Assembly (NCBI GenBank): GCA_947630825.1
Contig: CANRJA010000004.1
Location: 1-64,000 of the forward strand
Reading direction: 5' to 3'
DNA from: an uncultured Clostridia bacterium
GTDB lineage: Bacteria; Bacillota; Clostridia; Oscillospirales; Ruminococcaceae
Length of the DNA: 64,000 nt
Position 1 is the stretch's first letter. Every line of letters starts with the position of its first letter. The notes under the pieces are model-generated. The model was not told where the DNA came from, searched no databases, and saw nothing but the letters and a program-made list of their open reading frames with translations. Positions 43,146 through 51,261 of the stretch are shown in pieces. The translations under genes were made by a program, and so were the position numbers.

Positions 43146-44096
43146 ATGGCTAAATTCTGTTCACAATGCGGTTCGCCCTTAAATGAAGACGCTTTATTTT
43201 GCAGTTCGTGCGGGGCTAAGGTAGCCGATAAGGAAACAACAATAGAAAAACAACCAACTGCACAGGTAATAAATGAACCTGTTCAATCCAAAGCAGTAAA
43301 CAGTGAAGAAACAAACAATGAAGTCGAATCTGTCGAATCTTCTGATACAGTGATTGAGACCGAAAACACTGAGGCTACAAATGAAGCTGAACCTGTAAAT
43401 GAAGTTAAAGAAACTGCCAATTCTGAACCGAATAATACAGACGTACAGGATGCTTCAGAACAGCAGACGTCAGGGGAACCTACCGCTATTGACAAAGGTA
43501 TTGCTATTGCAAAGGATAAAATCGGAGACGGTTATGAAAAATTCAAGACAAGCCCTAACCGAGATAAATACATTGGATTTTCTGCTATAGGCATTGTAAT
43601 TATAGTTATTATCTGTCTTTTAATATCAATTTTCTTCGGAGGAGGATATAAAAGCGCTGTAAAAGACTATATGAATGCAGTTAAAGGAGACGATTTCGGC
43701 GATTATGTAGACGCTACTCCTAAAATTATTTACAAAGCGATTTTAGAAAGAGATTACAGCGGCGACAAGGATGATATGGAGGACGATTTTGAAGATTATG
43801 AGGACGAGTTATCATCTTATATCACCGGTATTAAATACGATATTTTAGATGTAGACAAATTAGACTCAAACGATGTTGACGAGCTGGAAAATAACCTGAA
43901 AGACCAGTACGAGCTTTATGTTGATGATAAGATAAAGGTTTCAAAGGCGTATACGGTCAATATCCGGATAATTGCCGAGCTGGAAGATGATTATGGCAAC
44001 AAAAAAAGCAGAAGCAAACAAAATCTTATAGTCGCTAAGGTAAACGGCGACTGGGGAGTTATTAATGATTCTGTAAGTCTGCTCAATTTATTTTAA
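43146..44096 (+). CDS. Zinc-ribbon membrane protein with extracellular domain
   Basis: A 316-aa protein starting with a double-CxxC zinc ribbon (CSQCGSPLNEDALFCSSCG, residues 5-23). A ~110-residue Glu/Thr/Ser-rich, disordered linker follows, then one TM (about 143-163) and a ~150-residue acidic extracytoplasmic domain (YKSAVKDYMNAVKGDDFGDYV ...). That last part resembles the NTF2-like or DUF-type sensor domains common behind zinc ribbons in Firmicutes. The gene stands alone between a promoter and terminator. The role is unknown. Confidence 0.75.
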   Translation: MAKFCSQCGSPLNEDALFCSSCGAKVADKETTIEKQPTAQVINEPVQSKAVNSEETNNEVESVESSDTVIETENTEATNEAEPVNEVKETANSEPNNTDVQDASEQQTSGEPTAIDKGIAIAKDKIGDGYEKFKTSPNRDKYIGFSAIGIVIIVIICLLISIFFGGGYKSAVKDYMNAVKGDDFGDYVDATPKIIYKAILERDYSGDKDDMEDDFEDYEDELSSYITGIKYDILDVDKLDSNDVDELENNLKDQYELYVDDKIKVSKAYTVNIRIIAELEDDYGNKKSRSKQNLIVAKVNGDWGVINDSVSLLNLF

Positions 44097-44144
44097 TCTA
44101 CTCAAATAAATTCTTAAAATCCATAGATATAGTATTGAACTTAT

Positions 44145-44178
44145 AACAGACGCTCAAGATTTAGAGCGTCTGTTTTTT
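44145..44178 (+). terminator. Intrinsic terminator of the zinc-ribbon gene
   Basis: AACAGACGCTC (44145-44155) pairs with GAGCGTCTGTT (44164-44174), followed by T residues. Confidence 0.9.
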
Positions 44179-44180
44179 GC

Positions 44181-44209
44181 TTGCGTTTTTGGGTTAATTG
44201 TAGTATAAT
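44181..44209 (+). promoter_or_regulatory. Promoter of zapA-U32 peptidase
   Basis: TTGCGT (44181-44186) and TATAAT (44204-44209), spacer 17. Confidence 0.65.
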
Positions 44210-44258
44210 AATGTGAATATTAAACACAGATTTTAATTGTTAGGAAAGGAACTTTAAA

Positions 44259-44762
44259 ATGGCTCAGGTATATAAAATAAAGATTTTCAACAAGGAATAC
44301 AATATCCAAACTGCGGAATCGGAGGAATACACCCAAAGACTGGCGGACACTCTCAACAAAAAGCTGTCCGAAGTCGTTCAGGGAATGTCTAATATGACCC
44401 CATTAGACGGAGCGGTTTTGGTCGCACTCGATTGTCTTGACAGGTCGCTCAAAGCGGATATTGACATAGATAAGATAAGAGGTCAGATAAAAGAATATGT
44501 TGACGACGCTGCGAACTCCGCTGAAAAGCTTAGATCAGCAAACGAAGAGATCTCAAAGCTCACTGCTAAAATTGCAAAGCTCGAGGACGAGCTTTCAGAG
44601 GCCAACAGATTGTTAAACCGTCAGGGCTTGTCACGTCAAGGAGCGAAGCAAAAATCAAATCCAGACTACGAAAGATACACAAAAAACGTAAACGAGCCAA
44701 AGGGCGATAAGACAACCTTTGTTCCGAACAAAAACGGACAAACGTCTTTCTTTAATAAATAG
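44259..44762 (+). CDS. zapA: Cell division protein ZapA
   Basis: ZapA bundles FtsZ filaments at mid-cell. The 167-aa protein has the ZapA core (residues 1-60: YKIKIFNKEYNIQTAESEEYTQRLADTLNKKL) and a long coiled coil (about 60-120), then a polar tail. It is longer than the usual 85-110 aa because of the extended coil and tail. AGGAAAGGAAC precedes the ATG. The U32 peptidase gene begins 1 nt after its stop, a pairing seen in other Clostridia. Confidence 0.88.
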   Translation: MAQVYKIKIFNKEYNIQTAESEEYTQRLADTLNKKLSEVVQGMSNMTPLDGAVLVALDCLDRSLKADIDIDKIRGQIKEYVDDAANSAEKLRSANEEISKLTAKIAKLEDELSEANRLLNRQGLSRQGAKQKSNPDYERYTKNVNEPKGDKTTFVPNKNGQTSFFNK

Positions 44763-44763
44763 T

Positions 44764-46830
44764 ATGGCAGAAATACTTGCACCATGCGGAAGCTATGAAG
44801 CTCTTATCGCCGCTGTCCGTGCCGGCGCAGACGCAGTTTACGTCGGAGCAAAATCCTTTTCAGCAAGGCAAAACGCTAAAAACTTCGACAGAGAAGAATT
44901 AAAAGAAGCTGTATTGGAATGTCACCGTCACGGAGTTAAGATTTATCAGGCTGTTAATACGGTAGTTTTGGATTCTCAGTTAAGCGAGCTTTTAGATGTT
45001 CTGGAATTTGCCTGTGAAATAGGTATAGACGGACTTATCACTCAGGATTTGTGCTTGACAGAAATTATTAAACAAACCTGTCCGAAAATGCCCGTTCACG
45101 CATCGACGCAAATGACGCTGCATACCAAAAACGGCGTGCTTTTTGCCCGTGAGATGGGCTTTTGCAGAGTTGTTGTTTCAAGAGAGGTCACAAAAGAGGT
45201 TTTAGCTGAGCTTTGCGGTCTGGACATTGAGATTGAAGCCTTTGTTCACGGCGCTTTGTGTATGTCGGTATCAGGTCAATGCTTTCTCAGCGCAATGATA
45301 GGCTCACGAAGTGCAAACAGGGGTCTTTGTGCAGGCGCATGCAGACTTCCTTTCTCTGCTGATAATAAGAACAGCTACGCACTTTCACTCAAGGATATGT
45401 CATATGTCAGATATTTGCAGGAGCTTGTAAAAATAGGAGTTTCATCTTTTAAAATCGAGGGCAGAATGAAACGTCCCGAATATACTGCTGCGGCAGTTTA
45501 TGAGTGCAGAAAAGCTTTAGAGGGTAACTCTCCAAATATGGAGCTTTTGAAATCCGTTTTTTCAAGAAGCGGATTTACCGACGGCTATTATACAAATCAG
45601 CTTGGTAAAAATATGTTCGGCATCAGGCAAAAAGAGGACGTAATATCTGCAAATGATGTTCTTCCTCAGCTTAGAAACCTGTATAAAAACGAAATAAAGA
45701 AGTACAAAATAGATTTTGAAATTGATATTCATTTATACGAGCCTGTAATTCTCACTGCAAAATCAAACGGCTGTAAGGCAGTGATAACAGGCGAGCCTCC
45801 GCAAAAGGCTTTAAACCGCCCAATTGACGCTGAATATGTAAAAAGACAGCTTTCTAAGCTGGGAGAAAGTCAATTTGAGTTAGGCGGCTTAAACTGTAAT
45901 ATTGAAAACGGCGTTATGGTTTCCGCCTCTGTGCTTAATAAGCTAAGAAGAGACGCTGTTTCTGCTCTTGACAGCGCTATCTGCAAAAAGAATACCAAAA
46001 CAGTACCCTTTGATAAAGAAAAGGCTAAGAAAATTATTGTAGATTTGAACTTAGATTCTTCAAATACTATAACTAAGCCGATAATCAGAATTTCCCTAAG
46101 CAATACAAGCGAGATAAAAGACATTGATTTATCAAGCGTCGAGCTTGTTACAATACCAATGTCGAAGGTAGAGGATCTGACTGACGACCTTGAAATCAGT
46201 CTTAAGGATAAAATTTGCATATCCCTTCCAAGATATATGCATAATGAGCAAATGGTAATAGATGATATTCAACGCTTAAAGGACAAGGGCTTTTATAAAT
46301 TTGAAGCTACAAACTTAGCGCACTTGAAAATTTTAAACGATTTAAGGCTTGAAATCCACACCGGGTTTGGGTTTAATATTACAAATTCGCTGTCATTAAA
46401 GACGCTGGCGAAATATAATGTAAAAGACGCTGTGGTTTCGTTTGAACTAAAAGCAAGTGAAATAAACCGTCTGAAAAGCAGAATTAATTTTGGTATTATT
46501 TCTTATGGAAGACTTCCGCTAATGCTTTGCGTAAACTGCCCGATAAAATCCTCTGTAGGCTGCAAAGACTGTAAGGGCTATCTTACTGACCGCACAGGAC
46601 GTAGGTTTAAAGTACGCTGTAATAAAAAGTATAATTATTACGAATTGTTAAATTCAGATGTTCTTTATCTGGCGGATAAGCTAGGTGAATTTAAAAGCGT
46701 CTCCTTTCACACTCTTTGCTTTGAAGATGAAACAGCCGATGAGATAAACAATATTATTGAATCGTACAAAAACAACTTGCCTTGCAATGGAGCATATACA
46801 AGAGGTCTTTATTTCAGGGGGATAATCTAA
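44764..46830 (+). CDS. U32-family peptidase
   Basis: A 688-aa protein. ILAPCGSYEALIAAVRAGADAVYVG opens a TIM-barrel-like U32 domain. The signature EIEAFVHGALCMSVSGQCFLSAMIG and LSLKDMSYVRYLQELVKIGVSSFKIEGRMK is complete. The C-terminal half adds a DUF3656-type/collagenase-associated region with a CVNCPIKSSVGCKDCKGYL cysteine cluster. Members include collagenase-like proteases and tRNA or ubiquinone hydroxylation factors (TrhP/RlhA, UbiU), so a role in RNA hydroxylation is as possible as proteolysis. The start at 44764 lacks a clear SD; coupling to zapA (1-nt gap) is likely. Confidence 0.87.
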   Translation: MAEILAPCGSYEALIAAVRAGADAVYVGAKSFSARQNAKNFDREELKEAVLECHRHGVKIYQAVNTVVLDSQLSELLDVLEFACEIGIDGLITQDLCLTEIIKQTCPKMPVHASTQMTLHTKNGVLFAREMGFCRVVVSREVTKEVLAELCGLDIEIEAFVHGALCMSVSGQCFLSAMIGSRSANRGLCAGACRLPFSADNKNSYALSLKDMSYVRYLQELVKIGVSSFKIEGRMKRPEYTAAAVYECRKALEGNSPNMELLKSVFSRSGFTDGYYTNQLGKNMFGIRQKEDVISANDVLPQLRNLYKNEIKKYKIDFEIDIHLYEPVILTAKSNGCKAVITGEPPQKALNRPIDAEYVKRQLSKLGESQFELGGLNCNIENGVMVSASVLNKLRRDAVSALDSAICKKNTKTVPFDKEKAKKIIVDLNLDSSNTITKPIIRISLSNTSEIKDIDLSSVELVTIPMSKVEDLTDDLEISLKDKICISLPRYMHNEQMVIDDIQRLKDKGFYKFEATNLAHLKILNDLRLEIHTGFGFNITNSLSLKTLAKYNVKDAVVSFELKASEINRLKSRINFGIISYGRLPLMLCVNCPIKSSVGCKDCKGYLTDRTGRRFKVRCNKKYNYYELLNSDVLYLADKLGEFKSVSFHTLCFEDETADEINNIIESYKNNLPCNGAYTRGLYFRGII

Positions 46831-48194
46831 CCGGTATTTTTATTAAAATACCTGTTTGTTTCATTGACAACTTCCTTAGATAAAACGAGCAGTGCAATCA
46901 GATTTGGTATCGCCATAAGACCATTAAAGGTGTCGGAAATTTGCCAGACAAATTCAAGGCTTGAAACTGCTCCCAGATAGACAAATATGCAAAAGAGTAT
47001 TTTATACACTCTGTTTTTTACACGGGGAAACAGATAGCAAAAAGCATTTTCACCGATAAATGACCAGCCTATCAATGTAGCTAGTGCAAACAGCACAATG
47101 GAAACAGAGACAAAATATCCGCCGAAGCTACTGAAACCGCTTTCAAATGCCCTTACTACTATCTCTGCGCCCTCGTCCACCATAAGAGGTGTGCCGCTTA
47201 CAAGTATTACAAGAGCTGTAACTGTGCAAACTACCATTGTGTCGACAAACACCTCAAATATACCCCAAAAGCCCTGTTCAACAGGCTCTTTGATGTTTGA
47301 TGAGGAGTGAACGCTGACAGTTGAGCCTAAGCCGGCTTCGTTTGAGAAAACTCCCCTGCGTATACCCACAGAAACCGCTTTTTTTATTCCAGCGCCGGCT
47401 AAACCTCCGGCGGCAGACTTAAAGCAGAAAGCATTTTTAAATATAGATAAAAACTCATAGAGAAGCCGTTCACGCTTTATTATTAAAATTATAACGGCTC
47501 CTGCCATAAAGAAAACCGTCATAAACGGAACAATAAACTCGCATACTTTCTGTGTTCTTTGTGCTCCGCCTAGCATAATGGCTAGTATAAAAATGAACAG
47601 CACAACACCGCAGCATATTCTTGGAAGATGAAAGCTTTGAAAAAGCGACGCAGAAATTGAATTTCCCTGCGCCATATTACCCATACCAAAGGACGCAAGA
47701 ACGCAAAACAGCGCAAACAATTTTGCAAGAGGTTTTGCTTTCATTCCTTTTTCTATGTAAAAATACGCCCCGCCGGTTATTTTGCCGCATTGATTGCGTG
47801 TGCGGTATAAAATTCCCAGAACATTTTCAGCATAAGCTGTTCCCATTCCCAAGAAAGCGGATATCCACATCCAAAAGATAGATCCGCTGCCGCCGATTGC
47901 AAGTGCGGTCGCAACACCTACGATACTTCCCGTACCTATTGTTGCCGCCAACGCTGTTGAGAGGCTTCCGAACTGAGAAAGAGTGTGTTTGCCAAATGAT
48001 GTTCTCGTTTGTTTTTTAAAAAGCGACAGTAATGTTTTATTTATGATTAATTTTGCTTTTTTGAACTGAATACCCTTTAATCTCAGAGTAAAAAATATTC
48101 CGACAAACAAAAATAAACTTAGGGTGAATGCGCCCCACACAAAGGAATTTATTTTCTCATTTAGACTGATAATCTTATCCAAACCACCCACCAC
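46827..48194 (-). CDS. AGCS-family sodium:alanine symporter
   Basis: A 455-aa transporter with about ten to eleven TM segments. The AGCS hallmarks AATIGTGSIVGVATALAIGGSGSIFWMW and GVFSNEAGLGSTVSVHSSS are present. It imports alanine or glycine with Na+. Starts at GTG 48194, or a TTG 12 nt later that has GGTGGGTGG upstream. The last codon overlaps the stop of the convergent U32 gene by 4 nt. With alanine racemase in the window, alanine uptake and D-alanine synthesis could be linked, but they are not in one operon. Confidence 0.9.
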   Translation of the reverse strand: MVGGLDKIISLNEKINSFVWGAFTLSLFLFVGIFFTLRLKGIQFKKAKLIINKTLLSLFKKQTRTSFGKHTLSQFGSLSTALAATIGTGSIVGVATALAIGGSGSIFWMWISAFLGMGTAYAENVLGILYRTRNQCGKITGGAYFYIEKGMKAKPLAKLFALFCVLASFGMGNMAQGNSISASLFQSFHLPRICCGVVLFIFILAIMLGGAQRTQKVCEFIVPFMTVFFMAGAVIILIIKRERLLYEFLSIFKNAFCFKSAAGGLAGAGIKKAVSVGIRRGVFSNEAGLGSTVSVHSSSNIKEPVEQGFWGIFEVFVDTMVVCTVTALVILVSGTPLMVDEGAEIVVRAFESGFSSFGGYFVSVSIVLFALATLIGWSFIGENAFCYLFPRVKNRVYKILFCIFVYLGAVSSLEFVWQISDTFNGLMAIPNLIALLVLSKEVVNETNRYFNKNTG

Positions 48195-48273
48195 CGAAAA
48201 TTCAGATTTTAAAAATGTTTAAGGCATTACTATAAATATGCTTTACTGAAAAAGAGTATAAAAAATATTAACA

Positions 48274-48310
48274 GGAGGAATGCTCCCTAATAGAGCATAG
48301 TCATACTATG
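48274..48310 (+). promoter_or_regulatory. SD-hairpin-start element, copy 3
   Basis: AGGAGG is followed by ATGCTC-CCTAATA-GAGCAT, then TAGTCATACT and the ATG at 48308. The stem is one pair shorter than in copy 1 but the 5' SD, stem and TAG-n-CATA tail are the same. The hairpin's ATG opens a 6-codon frame ending at the TAG. Confidence 0.8.
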
Positions 48311-48751
48311 AAAAGATATGTTCCCGCTAAAAAGGCTTTAATTTCAATCAGAATTATTATTTTAATTTTAGCCGCCGCAGTTACAGCACTCAGCTATATA
48401 TTTTTAAACAGCCATAATATTATTATGTGGATAATAATCGGCGTATGCTGGGGAGCGGCTATTTTGTACGGTGTTTTTTTTCTTCCCATATACTTTAAAA
48501 ACACGGTCTATAATATCTCTGACTCAGACATAAGAAAAAGTACAGGTATGATATTCTTTTCAAAGCAATATATGAAGCTGAGCTCTATACAATACATCTC
48601 TACAATAATAACTCCTTTTTCACGTCTTACAGGATTAAATTTCATTATTATCAACGCGTGGGGCGGAAGAATGCTGTTTTGCTTCTTGAAACGTGACGAA
48701 GCTATGGAACTTTCATCTCAGCTTGACGAAATAGCAAAAAACAATAATTAG
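48308..48751 (+). CDS. Bacterial PH-domain membrane protein (YdbS-like)
   Basis: A 147-aa protein. Two TM segments (about 10-30 and 36-58) are followed by a single bPH2 domain (60-145; NTVYNISDSDIRKSTGMIFFSKQYMKLSSIQYI). YdbS-YdbT pairs are widespread in Firmicutes; their function is unsettled, and some are linked to stress tolerance. It is followed 44 nt later by the larger partner. Translation begins behind an SD-hairpin element. Confidence 0.85.
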   Translation: MKRYVPAKKALISIRIIILILAAAVTALSYIFLNSHNIIMWIIIGVCWGAAILYGVFFLPIYFKNTVYNISDSDIRKSTGMIFFSKQYMKLSSIQYISTIITPFSRLTGLNFIIINAWGGRMLFCFLKRDEAMELSSQLDEIAKNNN

Positions 48752-48795
48752 CACAAAACGAGCTTTATAATTTTAAAGGAAAGGCGGGTAAGCAT

Positions 48796-50268
48796 ATGCT
48801 TGAAAATCATCTTTTTTCTTACATTTTCAAATCAAGACAGCATCCTGTAAAGATTTTCACATATACAACAAGCGGATTTTGGCTTTTACTTATCCCGCTT
48901 GCACGAAAGCTCTACAGATTAAGTTTTGATGTTGCTGAGTGGTTCAGAGGAGACTGGCTTGACATTATAATTATATCCCTTATCTTTGGCTTTGCATTTT
49001 TAAGATGGTTTTTCATAACCTTTTCCATTGACGACGACTGCATTAGAACAGGTACAGGATACTTAGGTTTGCTGAAATCAAAATTTAACTATAATAATAT
49101 ATGCTCTGTTACTTGCAGTCAGGGACCTTTTTATCGTTTTTTCGGCTGTTATAAAGTGTGTATTGACACGAACGCAGATTTTATGAGAGGTCACGACGTT
49201 ACGCTGACCTTAAAAAAATCTGACTTTAGACACCTTACTAATATTTTGAAAGAGAAAAATATCGGAAAGGTCAAATACAGCTATACTCCTAAAAGGGTAC
49301 ATCTAATTATTTTTTCTTTTCTGTTTTCGTCAACGCTTTCAGGGGTTATTCTTCTTTCTACCTTACTGATTCAAGCCAGCCGTATAATCGGCAGACAGCT
49401 TGAGCAAAAATACCTTACTATAGTAAACGACAGAATACAGAACTTTCTTACTATAAACCTGCCGCCTATAGCAGTTGCAGCGGCGTCTATCATTGTTGTA
49501 GGCTGGCTGTATTCGCTCGCTGTAAATCTTCTTAGACACTGGAACTTTACAACAGTAAGGCAGGGCGACAGCATAATAATCAAATCGGGATTTATTACAA
49601 ACCGCGAAAGCGTTATTATGCGTAATAAAATCTATTCAGTTGATATCCGTCAGAACTTTTTTATGAGAATGTTTCATATATGCTCGGTCAATATAGACTG
49701 CGCCGGTTACGGCAAAGGAAGACGACAGATAGCCGTTCTGCTCCCGGTAACGACCAACAGAGAAATAAACAACTCTCTTAAAATTCTTCTGCCCGATCGA
49801 ATAAATCCTCACAACAAGCTGAAAAGCAGATTCAGAGACTTTATCGGTTTTACCACACCTCCGTTTTTGTTGGGCATAAGCATTCCCATTTTAGCTTATA
49901 TACTGTGGCGAATTTTCCCTGAATGGCTGGTTATTATAAGGTTTGTTGCGTTCATTGCAGAAATACCGGTGTTCTGGCTGTTCGTCGTGAAATTTGCTTC
50001 AATTTTCACGACGGGAGTCGGCTTTGAAGATGGTTATGCCGTTTTAAATTACTGCAAGCTTTATCAATTTCACAAGGTTACGATACCTACAAGCCAAATC
50101 ACAAGAATTGACTACTACCAGACAATAATTCAAAAATGGAGCAAAAATTGCAGTCTTAGAATTTACACATACTCAGAAAATGTTAAATGTCACAAGGTTA
50201 AAAATTTCCCCTTAAAGCAAGCAAAAAAGCTTCTTGAAAGCCAGGACTATTATTTGGACGTAAGTTAG
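48796..50268 (+). CDS. Large bacterial PH-domain membrane protein (YdbT-like)
   Basis: A 490-aa protein with repeated units of TM pairs plus bPH2 domains: one domain at about 70-160 (IDDDCIRTGTGYLGLLKSKFNYNNICSVTCSQG), a second at about 245-335 (VRQGDSIIIKSGFITNRESVIMRNKIYSVDIRQNF), and a C-terminal one at about 405-485. TM pairs lie near 25-75, 165-240 and 350-400. AAAGGAAAGGCGGG precedes the ATG. It forms a pair with the YdbS-like gene and probably assembles with it in the membrane. Confidence 0.86.
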   Translation: MLENHLFSYIFKSRQHPVKIFTYTTSGFWLLLIPLARKLYRLSFDVAEWFRGDWLDIIIISLIFGFAFLRWFFITFSIDDDCIRTGTGYLGLLKSKFNYNNICSVTCSQGPFYRFFGCYKVCIDTNADFMRGHDVTLTLKKSDFRHLTNILKEKNIGKVKYSYTPKRVHLIIFSFLFSSTLSGVILLSTLLIQASRIIGRQLEQKYLTIVNDRIQNFLTINLPPIAVAAASIIVVGWLYSLAVNLLRHWNFTTVRQGDSIIIKSGFITNRESVIMRNKIYSVDIRQNFFMRMFHICSVNIDCAGYGKGRRQIAVLLPVTTNREINNSLKILLPDRINPHNKLKSRFRDFIGFTTPPFLLGISIPILAYILWRIFPEWLVIIRFVAFIAEIPVFWLFVVKFASIFTTGVGFEDGYAVLNYCKLYQFHKVTIPTSQITRIDYYQTIIQKWSKNCSLRIYTYSENVKCHKVKNFPLKQAKKLLESQDYYLDVS

Positions 50269-50295
50269 TGATTTAAATATTTTTTAGAAAAAGTC

Positions 50296-50324
50296 TTGAC
50301 AAGCATCAAATCATACTGTATAAT
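50296..50324 (+). promoter_or_regulatory. Consensus promoter of the tRNA-Met/tRNA-Glu unit
   Basis: TTGACA (50296-50301) and TATAAT (50319-50324), spacer 17, 24 bases before tRNA-Met. Confidence 0.88.
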
Positions 50325-50347
50325 AAGCTAGTCGCTATTTAGCAGTA

Positions 50348-50424
50348 GGCTGTATAGCTCAGTTGGCTAGAGCATTCGGTTCATACCCGGAGTGTCACTG
50401 GTTCAAATCCAGTTACAGCCACCA
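50348..50424 (+). tRNA. tRNA-Met, elongator type (anticodon CAT)
   Basis: Acceptor GGCTGTA pairs with TACAGCC, discriminator A, CCA encoded. Anticodon loop TTCATAC within GGTTCATACCC. The first pair is G1-C72, so it is not the initiator. The anticodon arm matches elongator Met better than the lysidine-modified tRNA-Ile with a CAT anticodon, but that alternative is not fully excluded. Confidence 0.93.
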
Positions 50425-50427
50425 TAC

Positions 50428-50502
50428 GGCCCGTTGGTCAAGAGGTTAAGACGCCGCCCTTTCACGGCGGAATCATGGGTTCAATTCCCGTACGGGTCAC
50501 CA
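50428..50502 (+). tRNA. tRNA-Glu (anticodon TTC)
   Basis: Acceptor GGCCCGT pairs with ACGGGTC, including one G-T pair. The anticodon loop CTTTCAC lies between CCGCC and GGCGG. Discriminator A, CCA at 50500-50502. It is separated by 3 nt from tRNA-Met, so the two are one transcript ended by the hairpin at 50503-50540. Confidence 0.97.
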
Positions 50503-50540
50503 AAAAAGCAATATCACCTTTATGGTGGTATTGCTTTTTT
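50503..50540 (+). terminator. Intrinsic terminator after tRNA-Glu
   Basis: AAAAAAGCAATATCACC and GGTGGTATTGCTTTTTT form a long stem with one G-U pair and a 5-nt loop, ending in T residues. The 3' arm is part of the 29-bp direct repeat. Confidence 0.9.
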
Positions 50541-50641
50541 AGTGGCGCAGGAGAAATTGAGAGAATGCATTAAAATTTTTGCTTTATCACACAGTATGTG
50601 CATTCTCTGACGAAAACGAAAGCGGAGCGCGGCTTTCGTCT

Positions 50642-50663
50642 TAATTCACCGTTCGGGTCACCA
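50642..50663 (+). pseudogene. tRNA-Glu 3' end remnant
   Basis: TAATTCACCGTTCGGGTCACCA resembles the last 21 bases of tRNA-Glu (AATTCCCGTACGGGTCACCA) with one inserted base and one substitution that break the T-stem. It cannot be a functional tRNA because no 5' half is present. Confidence 0.7.
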
Positions 50664-50681
50664 GCAACGGTGACGTTGCAT
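50663..50681 (+). repeat. Shared tRNA-trailer hairpin, copy 2
   Basis: Nineteen bases identical to 1487-1505, with GCAACG-GTGA-CGTTGC at 50664-50679. GGTGAC here can also pair with GTCACC at the preceding CCA end. Confidence 0.7.
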
Positions 50682-50684
50682 CCA

Positions 50685-50722
50685 AATCGCGTTTCATATT
50701 TGTGGAACGTGATTTTTTTATT
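50685..50722 (+). terminator. Terminator-like stem downstream of the tRNA remnant
   Basis: AATCGCGTTTC and GGAACGTGATT pair with one mismatch/G-U, followed by TTTTTATTT. It ends whatever transcript passes through the duplicated segment. Confidence 0.55.
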
Positions 50723-50794
50723 TCTCGCGTTTTTAATTTGACATTTATGTTTGTATTGCTTTTTTAGTGGCGCAGGAGAAAACTGATAAAACAC

Positions 50795-50830
50795 AAAGAA
50801 GCAGAGAGAATAATTGCTCTCTGCTTCTTT
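50795..50830. terminator. Bidirectional terminator next to rubredoxin
   Basis: AAAGAAGCAGAGAG (50795-50808) pairs with CTCTCTGCTTCTTT (50817-50830), a 14-bp stem with an 8-nt loop. Serves the minus-strand rubredoxin gene. Confidence 0.9.
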
Positions 50831-50845
50831 TTAATGTATGTTCTT

Positions 50846-51004
50846 TTATTCTTCAGCAAACTGATCCTTGCCTACATGACAAAGCGGACACTCAAAATCG
50901 TCGGGAAGGTCTTCCCACTTTGTGCCCGGTGCAATTCCTGCATCAGGATCGCCCTTTTCTTCATCATATACGTACCCGCATACCTGGCATACATACTTTT
51001 TCAT
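50846..51004 (-). CDS. Rubredoxin
   Basis: A 52-aa one-iron electron carrier. The iron ligands are the four cysteines of [10 protein letters not shown] (near the N-terminus) and [12 protein letters not shown]. The usual CPLCG is CPLCH here. The [19 protein letters not shown] core is standard. AAAGGAGG stands 9-10 nt before the ATG. It is monocistronic. In anaerobes rubredoxin feeds oxygen- and superoxide-removing enzymes; a possible but unproven link is the Rieske/FAD oxidoreductase at 59.9 kb. The gene is short and easily missed because longer frames overlap it on the other strand. Confidence 0.96.
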   Translation of the reverse strand: MKKYVCQVCGYVYDEEKGDPDAGIAPGTKWEDLPDDFECPLCHVGKDQFAEE

Positions 51005-51261
51005 AAAAAAGTCCTCCTTTGTAAAATTTTATAAGCCAATGTTTTATAACATTTACTTTTTTATTATAGCAAAATTTCTCAACGGTATTCTTTCGGTGTA
51101 ATTCCTATTTTTATTTAAACCTTTACAAACAGACCAAAACCATCTAACCTCATTATACAAAAAAATTTATAAAATTGCAATAATAATTATATAAATTGCT
51201 TGAGATATATGTTATATTATTAATGTAAAAAATCTTAATCTGAATATTAAAGGAGGATCAT

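Larger units (their letters stand above)
50528..50781 (+). repeat. 29-bp direct repeats enclosing a decayed tRNA end
   Basis: The 29 bases at 50528-50556 and 50753-50781 are identical, exactly 225 bp apart; the shared run begins GTATTGCTTTTTTAGTGG. The segment between holds an AGAGAATGCA/TGCATTCTCT inverted repeat (50559-50608), an ACGAAAGC/GCTTTCGT hairpin near 50610-50640, a tRNA-Glu 3' remnant, the tRNA-trailer hairpin copy 2 and a terminator-like stem. No ORF in it is credible. It looks like a tandem duplication of the tRNA-Glu terminator region that has decayed, or a very small inserted element. Confidence 0.8.

Noticed and set aside
50392..50794. Small ORFs over tRNA-Met, tRNA-Glu and the duplicated segment
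   Set aside because: They read through tRNA genes or decayed repeats on either strand and show no protein-like conservation.
50767..51034. Plus-strand ORFs over the rubredoxin gene
   Set aside because: The minus strand encodes a complete rubredoxin with SD and all four iron ligands; the plus frames are shadows.
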